Program-made: the position numbers and the translations under genes | Notes under the pieces: generated by a model | The model's database searches: none | The model's input: the letters and a program-made list of their open reading frames with translations, nothing else | Told to the model about the DNA's origin: nothing | Assembly: GCA_013368315.1 (NCBI GenBank) | Contig: JAACJM010000139.1 | Location: forward strand, 124,001 to 188,000 | Source of the DNA: Tetrapyrgos nigripes | Lineage: Eukaryota; Basidiomycota; Agaricomycetes; Agaricales; Campanellaceae | Direction: 5' to 3' | DNA length: 64,000 nucleotides | In this document: piece by piece, positions 1 through 12,344 of the stretch | How positions within the stretch are numbered: the stretch's first letter is position 1 | Layout of the letters: the number at the start of each line of letters is the position of its first letter

Positions 1-2250
1 ATGCAGCTCTAAATAACCCACACAAGACACTAGAGAATCCCATATGACCAAGGGAGAAGGCAATATGAAGACCTGTGGCAAACTGTGGGAGAATAATGAT
101 AAGTGAGTGAAAATAGGTGATGACTGGGATATACTGCTATCATTGATATAGGGCCAAAATGCACATCAACAACAGAAGGAAGACTAGGGAGAAAGACTGG
201 GAAAATTGCTGGCACTGCTGGGATACATGTATAACTCTGGAATGATAGAGGAAAACTGACTCTATTGGGAGTAACTAGATATCTTATATCCATGATCATC
301 AGTAGCTAAGTATGAGTTGGGATGTGTACCATATGGTCGAAGTCTGAAATTAAAACAAATAAAGCTGTGGAAAAAAATGAAGGCAGTAACAGATAAAAAT
401 AAGGAACATATAAGATGTGCGGTAGAAAAAAATAAGTCAGGAAGGGAAACAAAAGGCGCAGGATGTAAGATATGGTCTGTGATAAAAAAATAGTAAGAAT
501 AACAAAACAAGTAAGGAAAGGAAAGAGGTTTGAAATAAAAAATGACACGTAACGCTGAGAGAACAGATAGGGGCACTAAAGTAGTTACTGAAAAACAGTA
601 CTACAGTTCAGAAATGGGGAGATACTTCATAAGTGTACTTAGTATAATCTTTCCCCAAGTTACTTCCCACCCCCAATACATACCAAATTATTGAATAGAT
701 CTCTTCAATTTTCACTATCTAGTATCGAGAGAGATATATGCCCATTCTAAATTCTCTTAACAGCCTCCTTGAAATTTTTGGCTGTTTGATAGCACTTATA
801 ATTGTGGCAACTGTTGCACATTTACAACTCACCCTTTTCTCAAGATTTACTGATCAAAAACCTAGATCAGAGTGTAAATATCAAATATATACAGCTACTA
901 TTTTACTTGTAAATGGCCCAGAATCCACTCTGAAATGACAGAAAAGTAAAAGTAATGAACGGGATTGACACAGCCACCACCAGCACACCTAAGCCTGGGG
1001 TACCCATACTATGCACTGAGGGTATCCGCAACTTTCTGGGTGTTGCAGGCCAATGAAAAATGAAAAATGATCAAATTTGCAACAAATGCTCAGGTAAATA
1101 CTAACAAATAATTGCTGCCGGGATCACGCGCGCACTCAAGTTGCGTTCCCACGAGTGTGAGCTGGGTCTGCACTGGATATGCACTGGGTTGCAACCGGAT
1201 CTTACCCAGTCAAAATGTCACTGGGTCATCATTTGCCCCCGGTGTCTGCTGATACATACACAGTGCTGAGCTAAACCCTGCACAAACCCTTCACAAGTCC
1301 TTCATGAGTCATGAACCCTGTGAGTTCTTCATCAGTCACTCATGAGTATGAGGGCCTTCACAAAGCTTTCACAAATCCTTCACTCTTTCTCAACGAGTAG
1401 ACTGTTATCTCCTCTTTCATTCCAAAATCTATCTATTCATTTCTTAATTTGACATTCATTGTTAGAATTATACAATAAACACTTACTCTTATGCTATCAT
1501 TTCTTCATTTTACCACCTCCTATCTATCTCTTGTAAGTCTCCAAGATTTATGCAAGATTTACAAATTATCTACTTTCCAGTAACTTCAAAACAATTCTCC
1601 TTGACTTACAGGTGTATTACTTTAAACCTATTAGGATACCCAGGATATCATATGTCCTCTATCCTGATGTATGACTTTTCTGTAAAATTATAAGATTCCA
1701 TGCCAATGTTTTGGGTTTTGTAAAGCTCCTGTAATACACCTGATGTCATGAATCCCTTCCTGTCTTCGCTTCCAGACCCTGTATCCCATTCTTTCTACTT
1801 CCTTCATTCTAGATCTCGTCTCTTGGTACCTATGGCTTCTACCTTCCTTGATACATCATTTATCTGACTGACAGATCATATCTGCTTCTACTGCACATAT
1901 TGACATCACTCAGATACCTGATCATCATCCTATAATAGCTTCCCTTAGTACCTGCTGATCTAGTTTTGTACTTTCATATAGTTACTATAGGGCTTCGTAG
2001 ATAGGTCTCCAGTCTGTCCACTTCTGTCCCACTGATCCATACTGCTCAGCATTGTCCTCAGTACTATGTAGACTCTGGCCCAGTACTGGCTTACTCACTT
2101 ATACCATCTATTTGCCTTGCTACTTCATCTTTGGCTTCTGTGTGGTAGCCTGAGAGGCATCCAGTCCCTATCTGAACCTGTTCTTGACACCTGATCTTAT
2201 TTAAACATTTCTGTGACCATCCAGTCACTCAGTAAATCTATCATAAATGC
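1..2250. other. AT-rich stretch without recognisable gene
   Basis: No reading frame here has codon texture or motifs that I can defend. The sequence is AT-rich. Between about 1260 and 1390 it has short direct repeats of the type CTTCACAA. A perfect 12-bp inverted repeat, CAGGTGTATTAC at 1609-1620 and its reverse complement at 1731-1742, spans about 110 bp. The same AATACACC words recur in the tandem repeat that starts near 2295, so this stretch may be older, decayed material of the same kind. Confidence 0.5.
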
Positions 2251-2294
2251 ACTTGCTATTGATAGTGATTTACAAGAGCTTTTGATCTCATAAG

Positions 2295-2879
2295 TCTTCT
2301 GTAAATCTTGGCTGTATTACTATATGACATACTGCGACCATGTGTCATATCAAATGTTTTGTCTATCACAATAGTATTATAGTATGTATTACTCTGACAC
2401 AATTTCACATAGAAATATCCCAGTAATACACCTTGACTTACAGAAACCTTATGAAATTGTTGTGAAATTTTTGCTTTCCTGTAATACTCCTGTAACACAT
2501 GGGGATTTACAACCTGAGTGGCACTGAGTAAGTCTTCAGTAATATCACTGTATGACAGTGTATTTATGGTATTTGCACCTGTGTATGTCCTCTGTAAATC
2601 TAGGCTGTATTACTCTATGACATACTGTGATTACATGTCACACTAAAATATTTCTGTAATTTTCAATGGTATTAGAGTGTGTATTACTGAGACTGAATGT
2701 CACATAGAAAGACTCCAGTAATACACCCTGACTTACAGAAACCTTATGGAATTGTTCTGAAATTTTTGCTTTCATGTAATACTCCCATAATACATGAGGA
2801 TTTACAAACTGAGTGGCACTGAGTAAGTCTTCAGTAATATCACAGTATGATGGTGTATTTACAGGTATTTGCACCCAGT
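2295..2879. repeat. imperfect tandem duplication, unit about 290 bp
   Basis: Two consecutive copies are visible, about 2295-2586 and 2587-2879. Both contain GGCTGTATTACT, then TATGACATACTG, then TAATACACC followed by TGACTTACAGAAACC, then GTGGCACTGAGTAAGTCTTC. Small indels separate the copies. No conserved reading frame runs through them, so this looks like a non-coding tandem duplication. Confidence 0.7.
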
Positions 2880-2899
2880 GTATGGGTAGGACTCAGTAT

Positions 2900-3900
2900 G
2901 TGTTACAGCCTGTACCTCAAGGTGATGGCTGTTGTAAATAATACTGGAAGTTAATTGGCAAAGACTTCCGTGACACTCTTACATGTATACTCCAATTCCA
3001 TATATACATGAGTGAAATGGCAACTGTGACAAAAGCATTAGACTCGACAGTAGACTTTTGAAGAAATCAAATAGAAGGGTTTTAAGAATGAAAGACTCCA
3101 CTAAGATTGAAGAACCTGTCTACATGTACATATCCAGCCCCATGATTCCTTCACTGACAGCTTCAGAAAAAGTGTGCAGGCAAAACATACTCCACAAAGG
3201 AGATATATACCAGTTACTCAGATGCATTATATATAGTGGTAACAGTATGTAGACTGGTCTCTTCTTCAAGGTGATGGCTGTGTTAAATCATACTTGAAGT
3301 TCAATTCCAAATAGTTGTGCGACGCCCGCATATGTATGCCATGTCCCATATATACACCAGAGTACAGAGGTGGCCATCAAGTCCTTAATAATGAGTGTCA
3401 TGCAACTTTATATATGGTGGTAGCAGTATGTAGACCAGTCTGTTATTTCAATAAAGAGTACTTGAAGTCTCCAATGCCAAATTGGTCAGTGGAGCCTATA
3501 TATGTGTATCATACCAGATTATAGAGGTGGCCATCAAGTCCTTAATGACAACTGTCATGAAAGCATTAGACTTCTGAACTATCACTTGTGCATGAAAAAA
3601 CCAAATGGAAGTGTCTTCACAATGAAAGTGCCCTCGACATATTATATATATACTGGAGGCCAACAGTATACAATCCCTTGACCAACGACTTTGGAAAAAG
3701 AATTTTCAGGCAAAGCATACCTGAAAAGGTCAAGTGTCATATTTACTCAAATGATTGCTATATATGTACATGGGTACCAGTATACAATTGTACATTCGAA
3801 TCAATGGACAACATTGGAAAAAGTTTTCAGGCATAGCATACCCCCAAAGTGTTCAGGTTACATATGCCAGTTACTCACATGGCTATGGAAAATCGCACTA
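2900..3900. repeat. array of degenerate direct repeats
   Basis: Several diverged blocks recur. CAAGGTGATGGCTGT occurs near 2917 and 3269. CAGAGGTGGCCATCAAGTCC occurs near 3365, with a one-base variant near 3523. AAAGCATTAGACT occurs near 3033 and 3560. A block built on TCAGGCANAGCATAC occurs near 3705 and 3828, with a further diverged copy near 3177. Units overlap at different periods, which suggests repeated unequal duplication. Short ORFs inside are repeat-derived and not credible genes. Confidence 0.55.
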
Positions 3901-4169
3901 TGGAGATCCATACAACTTTCGTTATTTCCTTCTGTCTGAATCTTTCAAAATTTGATTGCTTGTCCATTGAGCCACAGTGCCTTCCGTCATGAAAGCAAGT
4001 GTCTCCAAGGTGCAAGAAGCATCACCAGAAAGCTTCCAAGGGTTTCTGAGAAACCAGAGATACATTTGTGAAAGGAAAGGGTCAACCACGTTGGAAGTTT
4101 TTAGTACCAGAGTGGCTGCTACCATCCCTTTCATCAGTCCTAACCTGTTGGGTGCCCATAGTTTATCGC

Positions 4170-4790
4170 TAGGGCTCCACGCTGTACCAGTACTGTACAG
4201 TTTGTACTGGTACTGTACGACAGATACGGTCCCATACTGTACAAGGCTGCTGCAGGGTCCAATACGGGTATGGGTACTGGACGGGTAAACCCGTATTGGA
4301 CCATATTTTTTACGGCCGTCATACGGGTTTGTATGGTATACGGGTCGGCCATGCATCGGTGAAGGCCATACACTACCTCTGTCAATTAAATATTGTCAAA
4401 TACTGAGCAGTTTGTGGTGGAAAATCTTGGGAAAATTGATGCTTGATCACATCAAGGGAAAATATACTTACCAAAAAAGGTGCGTAGAGACCTGCTGAAG
4501 TGTTACAGAAATGCTTTGTGCCTCAAAGTCATCTTGAACGCACTGTTAAGGTGAGCAGTGCACTACTTCGAATTGTTTCTCGCATTAATAAGTCCAAATA
4601 CGTCTATTTCAAATCAGATTCCTGGCCATTTCCCAGCAAAAAGACCATAATACTGCTGTATCAGTACCCATCCTGTATCGTACAAGTTTCCAGATGAACC
4701 CGTACGAATACGGGGATGGGTACACTGTACCAGTACTGGACCCGTAAAAAATACAGGCGTACCAGTATTACTGGACGGTGCAGAGCCCTA
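4170..4790. mobile_element. hAT-type MITE with GTAC-rich subterminal regions
   Basis: The ends are inverted: TAGGGCTCCACGCTGTACC on the left, and on the right the reverse complement reads TAGGGCTCTGCACCGTCC. Flanking 8-mers TTTATCGC and TTTGTCAC match at 6 of 8 positions, consistent with a decayed 8-bp hAT target duplication. About 230 bp at the left end and 120 bp at the right end are crowded with GTACC, AGTACTG and CCCGTA words in both orientations. There is no transposase, so it is non-autonomous, about 620 bp. Confidence 0.6.
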
Positions 4791-6107
4791 TTTGTCACAT
4801 ATTCCAAAGTTTGTGCAAAAGTTCCACCTGATTATTCTGGAGTCCAGCAATGGTCTGGAGGAGTAGCTGATTGTAGTCTTCTCCAGGAACAAAGTTGGTC
4901 TCGGTGTAATACCCCTGAGGGTTATTATAGGATTAGTGAGAGGGAGGTGGATTAGCTTGCAGGGGCAGCACATGCATGGATTCTCTGATTCCATTAGAGG
5001 GGTTTTGAGTAGGAATCCCTCCAAAGTACCACAAATCTTATACTCACCTAGTTCTCTGGTCTCTTGAAAGGCAGAAGAGATGAGGGGAAGTAGAGATAGG
5101 ACTTAAGAGGAGATGTTTGTAGAACAAAAAGATAAGTCTAAGTCCTACTAGCTCAAACACTACAGCTTATATACAAATACTCTAAGACCCCAGACACTAC
5201 TGGGGTAAAGAGCCATTGCTTCACATGGCAAGATACAAGGCCTCAGCAGTTCAGTAGAATATGTTCATTACTGCAGATCTACAATTGTCAAGGTTTTAAA
5301 TGTAAGTACATGCAGTGAAAAAACAAGGATACTATGTGAGAAAGGATGAGAGAGCAATACAAAAAAAAAAAGGCCAAAGACCAAAGACCATCCCTAATCA
5401 AATGGTGAAACAACTTCACTCATGAAGTCTTACGTCCAGAAACATCCAGCTGGGTGAGTTGCCAGAAAAGGATGAGTGGCCAAACACATCTCTGTAAAAC
5501 ACGAAGATGTGTACCAGTTTACACTAGAAGTTTAAGGTGTGGTGACCATTTCTGTTGGATATTTTTGACACATCCATCATGGTGACCATTTTCATTGGAT
5601 GATTTCAATAGTGCTGACTAGTAAGAAGGTAGGCCTATGGGGGAATAAAATATGGTAATGAGGAGATGCAAAACTCATGGTTTTGTTGACAGTTGCTCCA
5701 GTTTTTTCAGGATGAAGGAGTCATTGTCAGTAGCGCAGTACAGTAGGATGACCTGGTGTGAGGGTCTCATATTGATGACAGCTTCCTTAAATGAGAGTTG
5801 ATGTATTTCTACAGGTCTGGACCATCAAAAAGAAGTTCTGACAAGAGAAAAGAGTGTATACACCTTTGTCCCAAGAATTTTGAATACTGTATTCTGTAAC
5901 TCACGGTGTACTAGAAGACATCTTTGAATTAGATATCAACCCCTGCTCCCTCTTTGAAGTTGCAATGAGTCCAGTCAATGCACGCTTCCTGTATTCTTTT
6001 TGTTTCATGCAAACGTAGCTTGCAAAGCGTGATAACAGAGAGCAGAGAATTGGCTGGTGACCCTTGAGGAAGACAGGTCGCACTAGGTCGCACCAAGTCA
6101 CAGAAGA

Positions 6108-6140
6108 GAGAGAGAGAGAGAAAGAGACAAGAGAGAGAGC
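6108..6140. repeat. (AG)n microsatellite
   Basis: A purine run of AG dinucleotides interrupted by AAAG and ACA follows CACAGAAG. It is a simple sequence repeat. Confidence 0.8.
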
Positions 6141-7029
6141 TGGTCTGAGAAAGGCATGAATGAAGTCATGGTATTGGCAGCTGTGAGTAGCACAAGAGTA
6201 GCAGCTGTTGCATGTAGAGGTCTCATTTGTCTTGGGTCAAGAAAGGACTAAAATCTGATGGCGACTTGGGCTATGTCATTATTTGTTCATGGTTGACAAC
6301 AGCTTGGGTCAGATCAAAAAGCCAATGTCATCCTCATTTGGTTGTCAGCATTGTAGAGACTGGCCAATAGCAATTGCAGATGTGGAAAAGTTGTGATTAA
6401 ATTGCAAAGGTCACCTAATTTAACTCAGCCTAAAGGCCTTGTAACCTAAGACCCCTGGTACCTAGCTGACTGATGTGCTGACTGATGCATATACTCATGA
6501 TGATGCAATACGATGAAACAATGAGCAGATTGATGAGTAAGGCAGTAATTGTTTTGTAAGAATATACTTACTGATGGGCATGAGTAATATACTCTAACAA
6601 TGTGTGATATGATGAAGAAGTAACTACTAAGTATGATGTGATATGATGTAATAATCAGTGCATCAATGGAGCTAGTTATGTGAAAGCTACAGAGCAATCA
6701 TCTGATAACCACGTGTCACAGAGAATAGATCACTATACGTGAATAGGGGTAAAGACTGTAAAAACTGTGATACAAAGGTCATAGGATTAGTAGTAACCAT
6801 AGAATAGTCCAAGGGGCCACCAGAGGTAGGCACATTTGGAGTAGTCATCTATGGGGTTCTTCAAGCATTTGAGAATAGTGAGAAGAGGAAGAGAATTAGT
6901 CCTGTTTTTTCATATTAGGAGCTGGGCAGCTGCTTTTTTGAGTACAAATCCTTGAGATTTACTAATCACACTGCCACCAGAAAACACTGCCAGACCTTTT
7001 ATTGCTTTCCAGGTGTCCATTTTTTCCAA

Positions 7030-7150
7030 GGGGTGACCGGAATTTGAACCCGTTATATCGGGTCGAAATTTTTTTTAAGCCATCGTTCACAAGACAGACC
7101 GACCGACATGCTGACTAAGCTACTATATATGGAAGGTCGGTCACGCAGGT
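7030..7150 (-). repeat. GGTCGGTC-family repeat end
   Basis: On the minus strand this reads GGTCGGTC, then GGCTTAAAAAAAATTTCGACC. The same order (GGTCGGTCGAC, a purine-rich stretch, CCTTAAAAATTTTT) occurs on the plus strand at about 16316-16360 and 16906-16945. CTACTATATATGG stands beside it at 7119 and a close match, TACTATATATGG, at 16887. I infer a dispersed non-autonomous transposon family; boundaries are not resolved. Confidence 0.4.
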
Positions 7151-7631
7151 GTACGCGTCATCCTTTCTCTGCATCACCAGTGTACAGTATCATCATGTAT
7201 GAGAGTGTTTTATTCACTCACCTTTCTTCTATAGCACCTATTATTCGCCCCACTTTCCCTTCAAGAAGTGTAAACTCGACTCCGTTCTTCGTCAAATACA
7301 CAAAGACACGGTATAGTGCCCTCACACCTTCATCGCCGCCTTTTATCAGCTTAACTATCTCTTCATTTTGTCTGAATGATATTCATTGCAAATTTGAGAA
7401 GTTTTGAAGTCTCTGTAGGTACACCAACAGACTGGCAGTTGTGTGGCAGTGAGGATTAGCAAATTTCCACAATTCATTTTCCATGGGAAAGGAACCAGCT
7501 GCCAGATGCGGCAACTTTAACAACAGACTACCTATACATCACTTCTGTGATTGTCATATTGTCTGTCTACAAGAGACTAGAAGAGAATGTGGTTGATGTA
7601 AGGTCACCTTTAGGGGTACTCTAGTCTAATG

Positions 7632-8778
7632 TCAGAACTGAGCTGAAGATGTTTAAGTGAGGTGCAATGACACTAAGAAATGAGTAGAATAAGGCAAGGT
7701 CCCTATGATAAGACTAGATGAATATCCTACACTATATATACTACTTTGCAAATAACGTCTGTGTTTCTAAAGGAATGAATCAAATAAGTATTGACACAAT
7801 AAATTAAGGTCCTATGATGGGAGTGATAAATGACCCAGCTCGGAAGAAGTTGATCTCCTTAGAGAAAAGTGGGTAGCAATAATCAGAACGATAAAGAAGG
7901 ATCAAGAATCCTTCTGAGAGTTTTTGGAATAAGGAACAAGAGGTTTCTGCCACTGCTGAAAGTTCTCTAGGCCAAAAGTGTTCTGCAGATTGGAAAAAAA
8001 AAGTTGGCACCTCACACCAAAAAGTGTTTGGCAGACTTGAACAAAAGTTTGCAAAAGTTAGGCATATCACTATACTGTGCTAAAGGGGCCAAAAATAAAA
8101 TCCAATACTTTGATCATTTTTCAGTGATTTTAGCCACCTCTGCAAGATTTTCATGGTGTGACATGTGATAAATGGGTTTGTCAAGACCTTTCTGAGACTA
8201 CCGAACATTTTCAGTGTGATGTGACACTGGTCCTTTTCTGCAGGCCATGACATGCATTTTTATAAAAATATATAAAAATTGGCATTTTATAAAACCTATG
8301 GATCAACCATAGGCACTTTTATTAAAGCACTCTGCTTGCACATGATTTTAAAAAATCTAGCACCTCCTGGACCTCTTCTCACGGCCCCAGCATCACTGTT
8401 CCACTGCCCATTTCCCATTTCAGAAAGTGGCAATGTCAGCACAGCATCTTCTCCTGTCCATCAGCTTGGCTTGTCGCTTTTCAGTTAGGTGTCAGAAACC
8501 TCTCATTCCTTATTCCAAAAACCCTCAGCTACCCACTTTTCCCTAAGGAGATCAACTTCTTCTGAGCTGGGTCATTTATCACTTCATCATAGGACCTTGA
8601 TTTATTGTGTTGATACTTATTTGGTTCATTCCTTTAGAAACATGGACATTATTCACAAAGTAGTATATATAGTGTAGGATATTTGTCCTGTATCCTTACT
8701 CTGGTCTGGTCTGATCATATGGACCTTGCCTTATTCTACTGTCACCTCACCTAAACATCCCCAGCTCAGTTCTGACGA
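7632..8778. repeat. long inverted repeat, arms about 300 bp
   Basis: The left arm at about 7632-7957 is matched, in reverse complement, by the right arm at about 8490-8778. Shared landmarks are GAACTGAGCTG, AATAAGGCAAGGTCC, TCCTACACTATATATACTAC, TTTCTAAAGGAATGAA, AAATGACCCAGCTC and GAAGTTGATCTCCTTAG. Arms differ by small indels. The spacer of about 530 bp is not inverted. No coding capacity is evident. It may be a foldback element or an inverted duplication. Confidence 0.7.
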
Positions 8779-8821
8779 GCTGTGATTCCCTGAACTTTTA
8801 CAAATACAAACTATGGAAATC

Positions 8822-9040
8822 ATTCAGGGAAGACAGCTGGTCACCTGACACTACCCACACTCCTTGATATGACTAATTGCAAGAATTTGATATATGTCAC
8901 ATGACACCATGCCTAATATTCCCACACATACGCTATTACAAATAACCCTATTGTTTTACCTCTAAAAACATAGTATTTGCCTGATAGCATGACGTGGACT
9001 GGTCAGGTGACCATGGGCATGTTACCAGCAGATCCAGAAT
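8822..9040. repeat. direct repeat copy 1 (about 220 bp)
   Basis: This segment, from ATTCAGGGAA to GCAGATCCAGAA, recurs at 9303-9521 in the same orientation with roughly 90 percent identity by eye. Landmarks are CAGCTGGTCACCTGACACTA, AATAACCCTATTGTTTTACC and GCATGACGTGGACTGGTCAG. The two starts are 481 bp apart, with unrelated sequence between them. Confidence 0.75.
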
Positions 9041-9302
9041 GATGTAAGCTACATCTTTCTCATACACCTCAAGTTGCCACACACATCAGGTGACTGCCCA
9101 GCCCCTATATTGACTCTCCAAATGTCTGCCTATCTGACACCTCAGCTGCACAGCATTAGTCAGGCCATTGCATGCAATCAGCTCTGATCATCATGTAAAT
9201 TGGTAGGATACTGCTTTAAGACTCGCTGAACATATTATGGTTGGTTTAGGGCTAGGTTGGAGACTTAAAAAAAAAACTGTCATGCTTGTCATGCTATTAG
9301 TA

Positions 9303-9521
9303 ATTCAGGGAAGGCAGCTGGTCACCTGACACTACCAACACTCCTTCATATGACTAATCCCAAGAATTTGACATATGTCACATGATGCCACGCCTAATAT
9401 TCCCACATATACACTATTACAAATAACCCTATTGTTTTACCTCTAAAAACACAGTATTTGCCTTATAGCATGACGTGGACTGGTCAGGTGACTGTGGGCA
9501 TGTTACCAGCAGATCCAGAAT
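9303..9521. repeat. direct repeat copy 2 (about 220 bp)
   Basis: Second copy of the segment described at 8822-9040. After the shared GCAGATCCAGAA the two flanks diverge at once (GATGTAAG versus TCCAGCAG), which fixes the right boundary of the repeat. Confidence 0.75.
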
Positions 9522-10161
9522 CCAGCAGTGTCAGCATCAGTACAAGGTAGTGTGAACAGGAAGGAAACACAAGAAGGAATCCAACGTCAGCAAAGAAAGA
9601 GTAGAGAGGAAAGACACAAAGAAACTCACCAACTAGTATGCAAAACATTCACTACATATCAATTTGCCAGTTCCCTCTCCAACGTTTCAACCCATCCTTC
9701 TTGTGTACTACTATTCCTGGTTGAGGAATGAGAGAAGATCCAAATTTTCATGATGAGCCATCACAGAACATAGAATGGTTGGTTCCCAAGATAAGTTGAA
9801 GCCAGAAGCCATGGACAGCCTTTTGAGTGAAGGCTTTAACGAGTGGATTGGTGATGTTCAAGATGAAGGCGGGGAAGGGTGTTGAGCAGGCTATGTTTTA
9901 TATATGTAGCAGCAACTGCATACTTACCTGGGGATGTAAAAGTGCTTGTTAGAGCAGTTTGTTAGAGGTTAAGAGCGATGAGATGTAGGAGAATTCCTCA
10001 TTATTAGAGGGCAATCTACAAGCCCTTTTATACTGTTCTAGAGGGTACAATACATGTGACTACCTAAGAACAATAAGCTATAAACAATAAGATAAGGACA
10101 ATAAGTCCTAGACAATAAAGTGTAGATAATAAGGTTCTTATCACATCATTGTTGTGATTCC

Positions 10162-10521
10162 TTATTGTCGTGTTGATAGCTGCTTATATAATCTGCAGTT
10201 CAACAAAGGGTTGAATGAATCCAGAGGGAGACCTTTTAGTTCCAATCCTTCACCTTGGAATTGGGTGTCAACAAATTCGACAATTTGGCCCTCCATCACT
10301 GTTGTGTTTGTACTATTAGCAACTCCAAGTGCATTGAAAGCAATCAAAACTGACTGTGCAGACATGTTGGTGGGTTTATCCACAAATTTCTTTGGGTTAA
10401 CATAGATTGCAACATTGGAGAGGACCTGTGCAAAAGATTGTGGAGGGACATCATGCATTTTGGTGGGTGGGACCTGAGATGGGAGGGGTTGGGAAGGGAG
10501 ACCAGAGGGACTGGTGATGGA
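10162..10521 (-). CDS. hypothetical protein, probable exon
   Basis: An open minus-strand frame runs from a stop near 10521 down to TAG at 10162. The frame before the first ATG (10458) is also open and Pro/Ser-rich (about 20 residues), so the piece may be an internal or last exon. The protein has a mixed, natural-looking composition: an FAQVLSNVAIYVNP stretch, then SAQSVLIAFNALGVANST and GQIVEFVDTQF. I recognise no family. Upstream on the minus strand no convincing first exon was found. It could be a chance ORF, but its composition is better than that of its neighbours. Confidence 0.3.
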   Translation of the reverse strand, partial: SITSPSGLPSQPLPSQVPPTKMHDVPPQSFAQVLSNVAIYVNPKKFVDKPTNMSAQSVLIAFNALGVANSTNTTVMEGQIVEFVDTQFQGEGLELKGLPLDSFNPLLNCRLYKQLSTRQ

Positions 10522-11008
10522 TTAAGCTGCTTGTTGGGCGCATACAGAGATGGCAGCAATGGAGATGAGCATCCACCACATTGTTGTCATGTCAGAAGAA
10601 AACTTGAAGGAAGCAGGATTCTTATAAGACACAATGTCCATCAGTAATTTGACCTGGGATGAAATTCAAATAACAATCAATGATGAGAATGGAAATTTAA
10701 AGCCATTTTTCCAACCCCAACATGATGTTTGACTAGAAGAACTTTGATTTTACAAAAGCTAGCCAAAGTGTCCTGGTTCTAGAGATATTCACCAAATGAA
10801 GGAGATGTGGGCCACCACTGCGTGTGGCAATGACGAGGCCCAAAAGGAAAGGGGGTGAGTGGCAAGAAGTGCTAAATGAGCGCTGTCAACTGTTCGGTAC
10901 GACGGTACTGGCTTCTATCATGGAAATTAGAAAGAAAATCTTGAGAAAATTGTATATCTAAATTGAATAGCTATACACGGGAGCCTCATATTATAAAGAT
11001 AAGTCCGT

Positions 11009-11880
11009 AAAGGGCCTCGTAACGTTGTTACCTTGAGAAATGGCGAGCAGCAGGTCTGAAGGATGATGACGTTGCCGAACAAGTGCGTTGCAGACCACGC
11101 GTTTTTGCGGCAAAAGCCGGTGACCGGTTACGAGGCCTTTAGGCTGAGTTAACTTGGGCGACCTTTGCAATTCAATCGCAACTTTTCCACGCCTGCAATT
11201 TCTATTGGCCAGTCTATGATGCCGACAACCGAATGATCCAAGAATGATCGGTCTAGACTCACGACGCATCGGCTTTTCGATCCGACTCAAGCTGTCGTCA
11301 ACCATGAACAAACAATGACATAACCCAAGTCCCGTCGGATTTTCCTAAGTCCTTTCGCCTTCACCCCGCGATATGTATGTATGTATTTATGTAGCCAATA
11401 CACAAGCATACAAGTACGCGCCGTCAGTCAATTGGTCAGCCCTGTTTTTGCAATCATGATCAGCTACAACGCGGTTCAAGAATATAGCGAGGTTTTAGTG
11501 TGTAGGCCATCAGAAAAGCCGCGATTTAATTAACTCGATTGCCCGGCTTGACAGCAGCTAAACGGCAACGTGCCCTGCCTTTATTCGGTTGTACAAGCCG
11601 AGCAATATAAACACTGGGGTTCTAAGTACGAATAGGCATTGATTGCATGATTACTTATCTTGTTCTTACAGTGAATCTCTACTGAATAACCACAGTATAA
11701 TATTCCTAATATGGCTAACGCTGCAACCCTACTATGGGCCTCGTAACTTGCCATGCGAAGCAGTGGCATCTTTCCCCAGTTACGGTGATCAAATGGCACC
11801 GGAAACCGGTACACCTATCGAGCACAGCCACACGCGGGGTCGTCAGATTATAAGAATGAGACCCTAAAGGGCCTCGTAAT
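11009..11880. repeat. cluster of TTACGAGGCC-family repeats
   Basis: Four ends of the family occur here. 11009-11023 is AAAGGGCCTCGTAAC (minus-type end). 11127-11143 is GTTACGAGGCCTTTAGG (plus-type). 11736-11760 is GGGCCTCGTAACTTGCC with the hairpin-like TGCCATGCGAAGCAGTGGCA beside it. 11862-11880 is CCTAAAGGGCCTCGTAAT. The 145-bp block 11736-11880 carries the 11-mer GGGCCTCGTAA at both ends in direct orientation. The 11127 copy continues into TGAGTTAACTT and the GTCTAGACTC body shared with copies at 23943 and 35752. Confidence 0.6.
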
Positions 11881-12303
11881 GGCCAGCTTCCCAGTAAAAC
11901 ATAGTAATTCTCAACAGCCAAGGGCGTGATTCAAGTGAGTGGTTTTTCTTGTGTCTTCTGCTGCTCCCGCTTAGAGCATTCAAGCTGGACCTTGGTGGTG
12001 ATGCACAGAAGTCTTTCCTATCATTCATTCTGGATTCATTCACATCTCTAACTAACACTGTTCGTAGATTTCTCATGACATTAAACTACGCGTTTATCTG
12101 TAACGAGGGTATTTGCTAGGCTTACTTCTGCCGAAGCAGCGTTTTGGATTGGTATGTGCTTGTTTCTAAAATGTTTTGCGCTTTGACCTGACCCTGTGCT
12201 TTTTCCCTTTGTCCAGTTCTATTGTCACCTATCTGGGCTTGCACCTTTGGGACCTGCTTTCGATTGAAGCTATCGGTCATGGGTTGGATTGTTTGCTTTT
12301 GGG

Positions 12304-12310
12304 TATAAAA
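12304..12310 (+). promoter_or_regulatory. TATA box upstream of hAT-like gene remnant
   Basis: TATAAAA lies 41 bp before the ATG at 12345. It sits between a GC-mixed upstream region and a pyrimidine-rich leader (CTCCCTCTGTCACCCACTCTC), which is a normal fungal promoter arrangement. Confidence 0.45.
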
Positions 12311-12344
12311 ACAGGTGCGTTTACTCCCTCTGTCACCCACTCTC

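Larger units (their letters stand above)
4791..7600. other. no supported gene; scattered repeats
   Basis: I see no credible coding gene. The stretch contains a decayed TTACGAGGCC-family piece at 5201-5243 (minus orientation), a poly-A run near 5359, an (AG)n microsatellite near 6108-6140, another TTACGAGGCC-family end at 6431-6444 (minus orientation) and a GGTCGGTC-family repeat end near 7030-7150. Short ORFs lack introns, motifs or consistent codon use. Confidence 0.45.

Noticed and set aside
7010..7110. tRNA-like 3' end (GGGTTCAAATTCC on the minus strand)
   Set aside because: The putative T-stem does not pair and no matching acceptor strand or anticodon arm is found upstream; it belongs to the GGTCGGTC repeat family.
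11127..11747. Single transposon bounded by inverted GTTACGAGGCC ends
   Set aside because: The sequence beyond the right-hand motif (TTGCCATGCGAAGC) is conserved in other copies, so the motif is not the outer end there; the cluster is better read as several partial copies.
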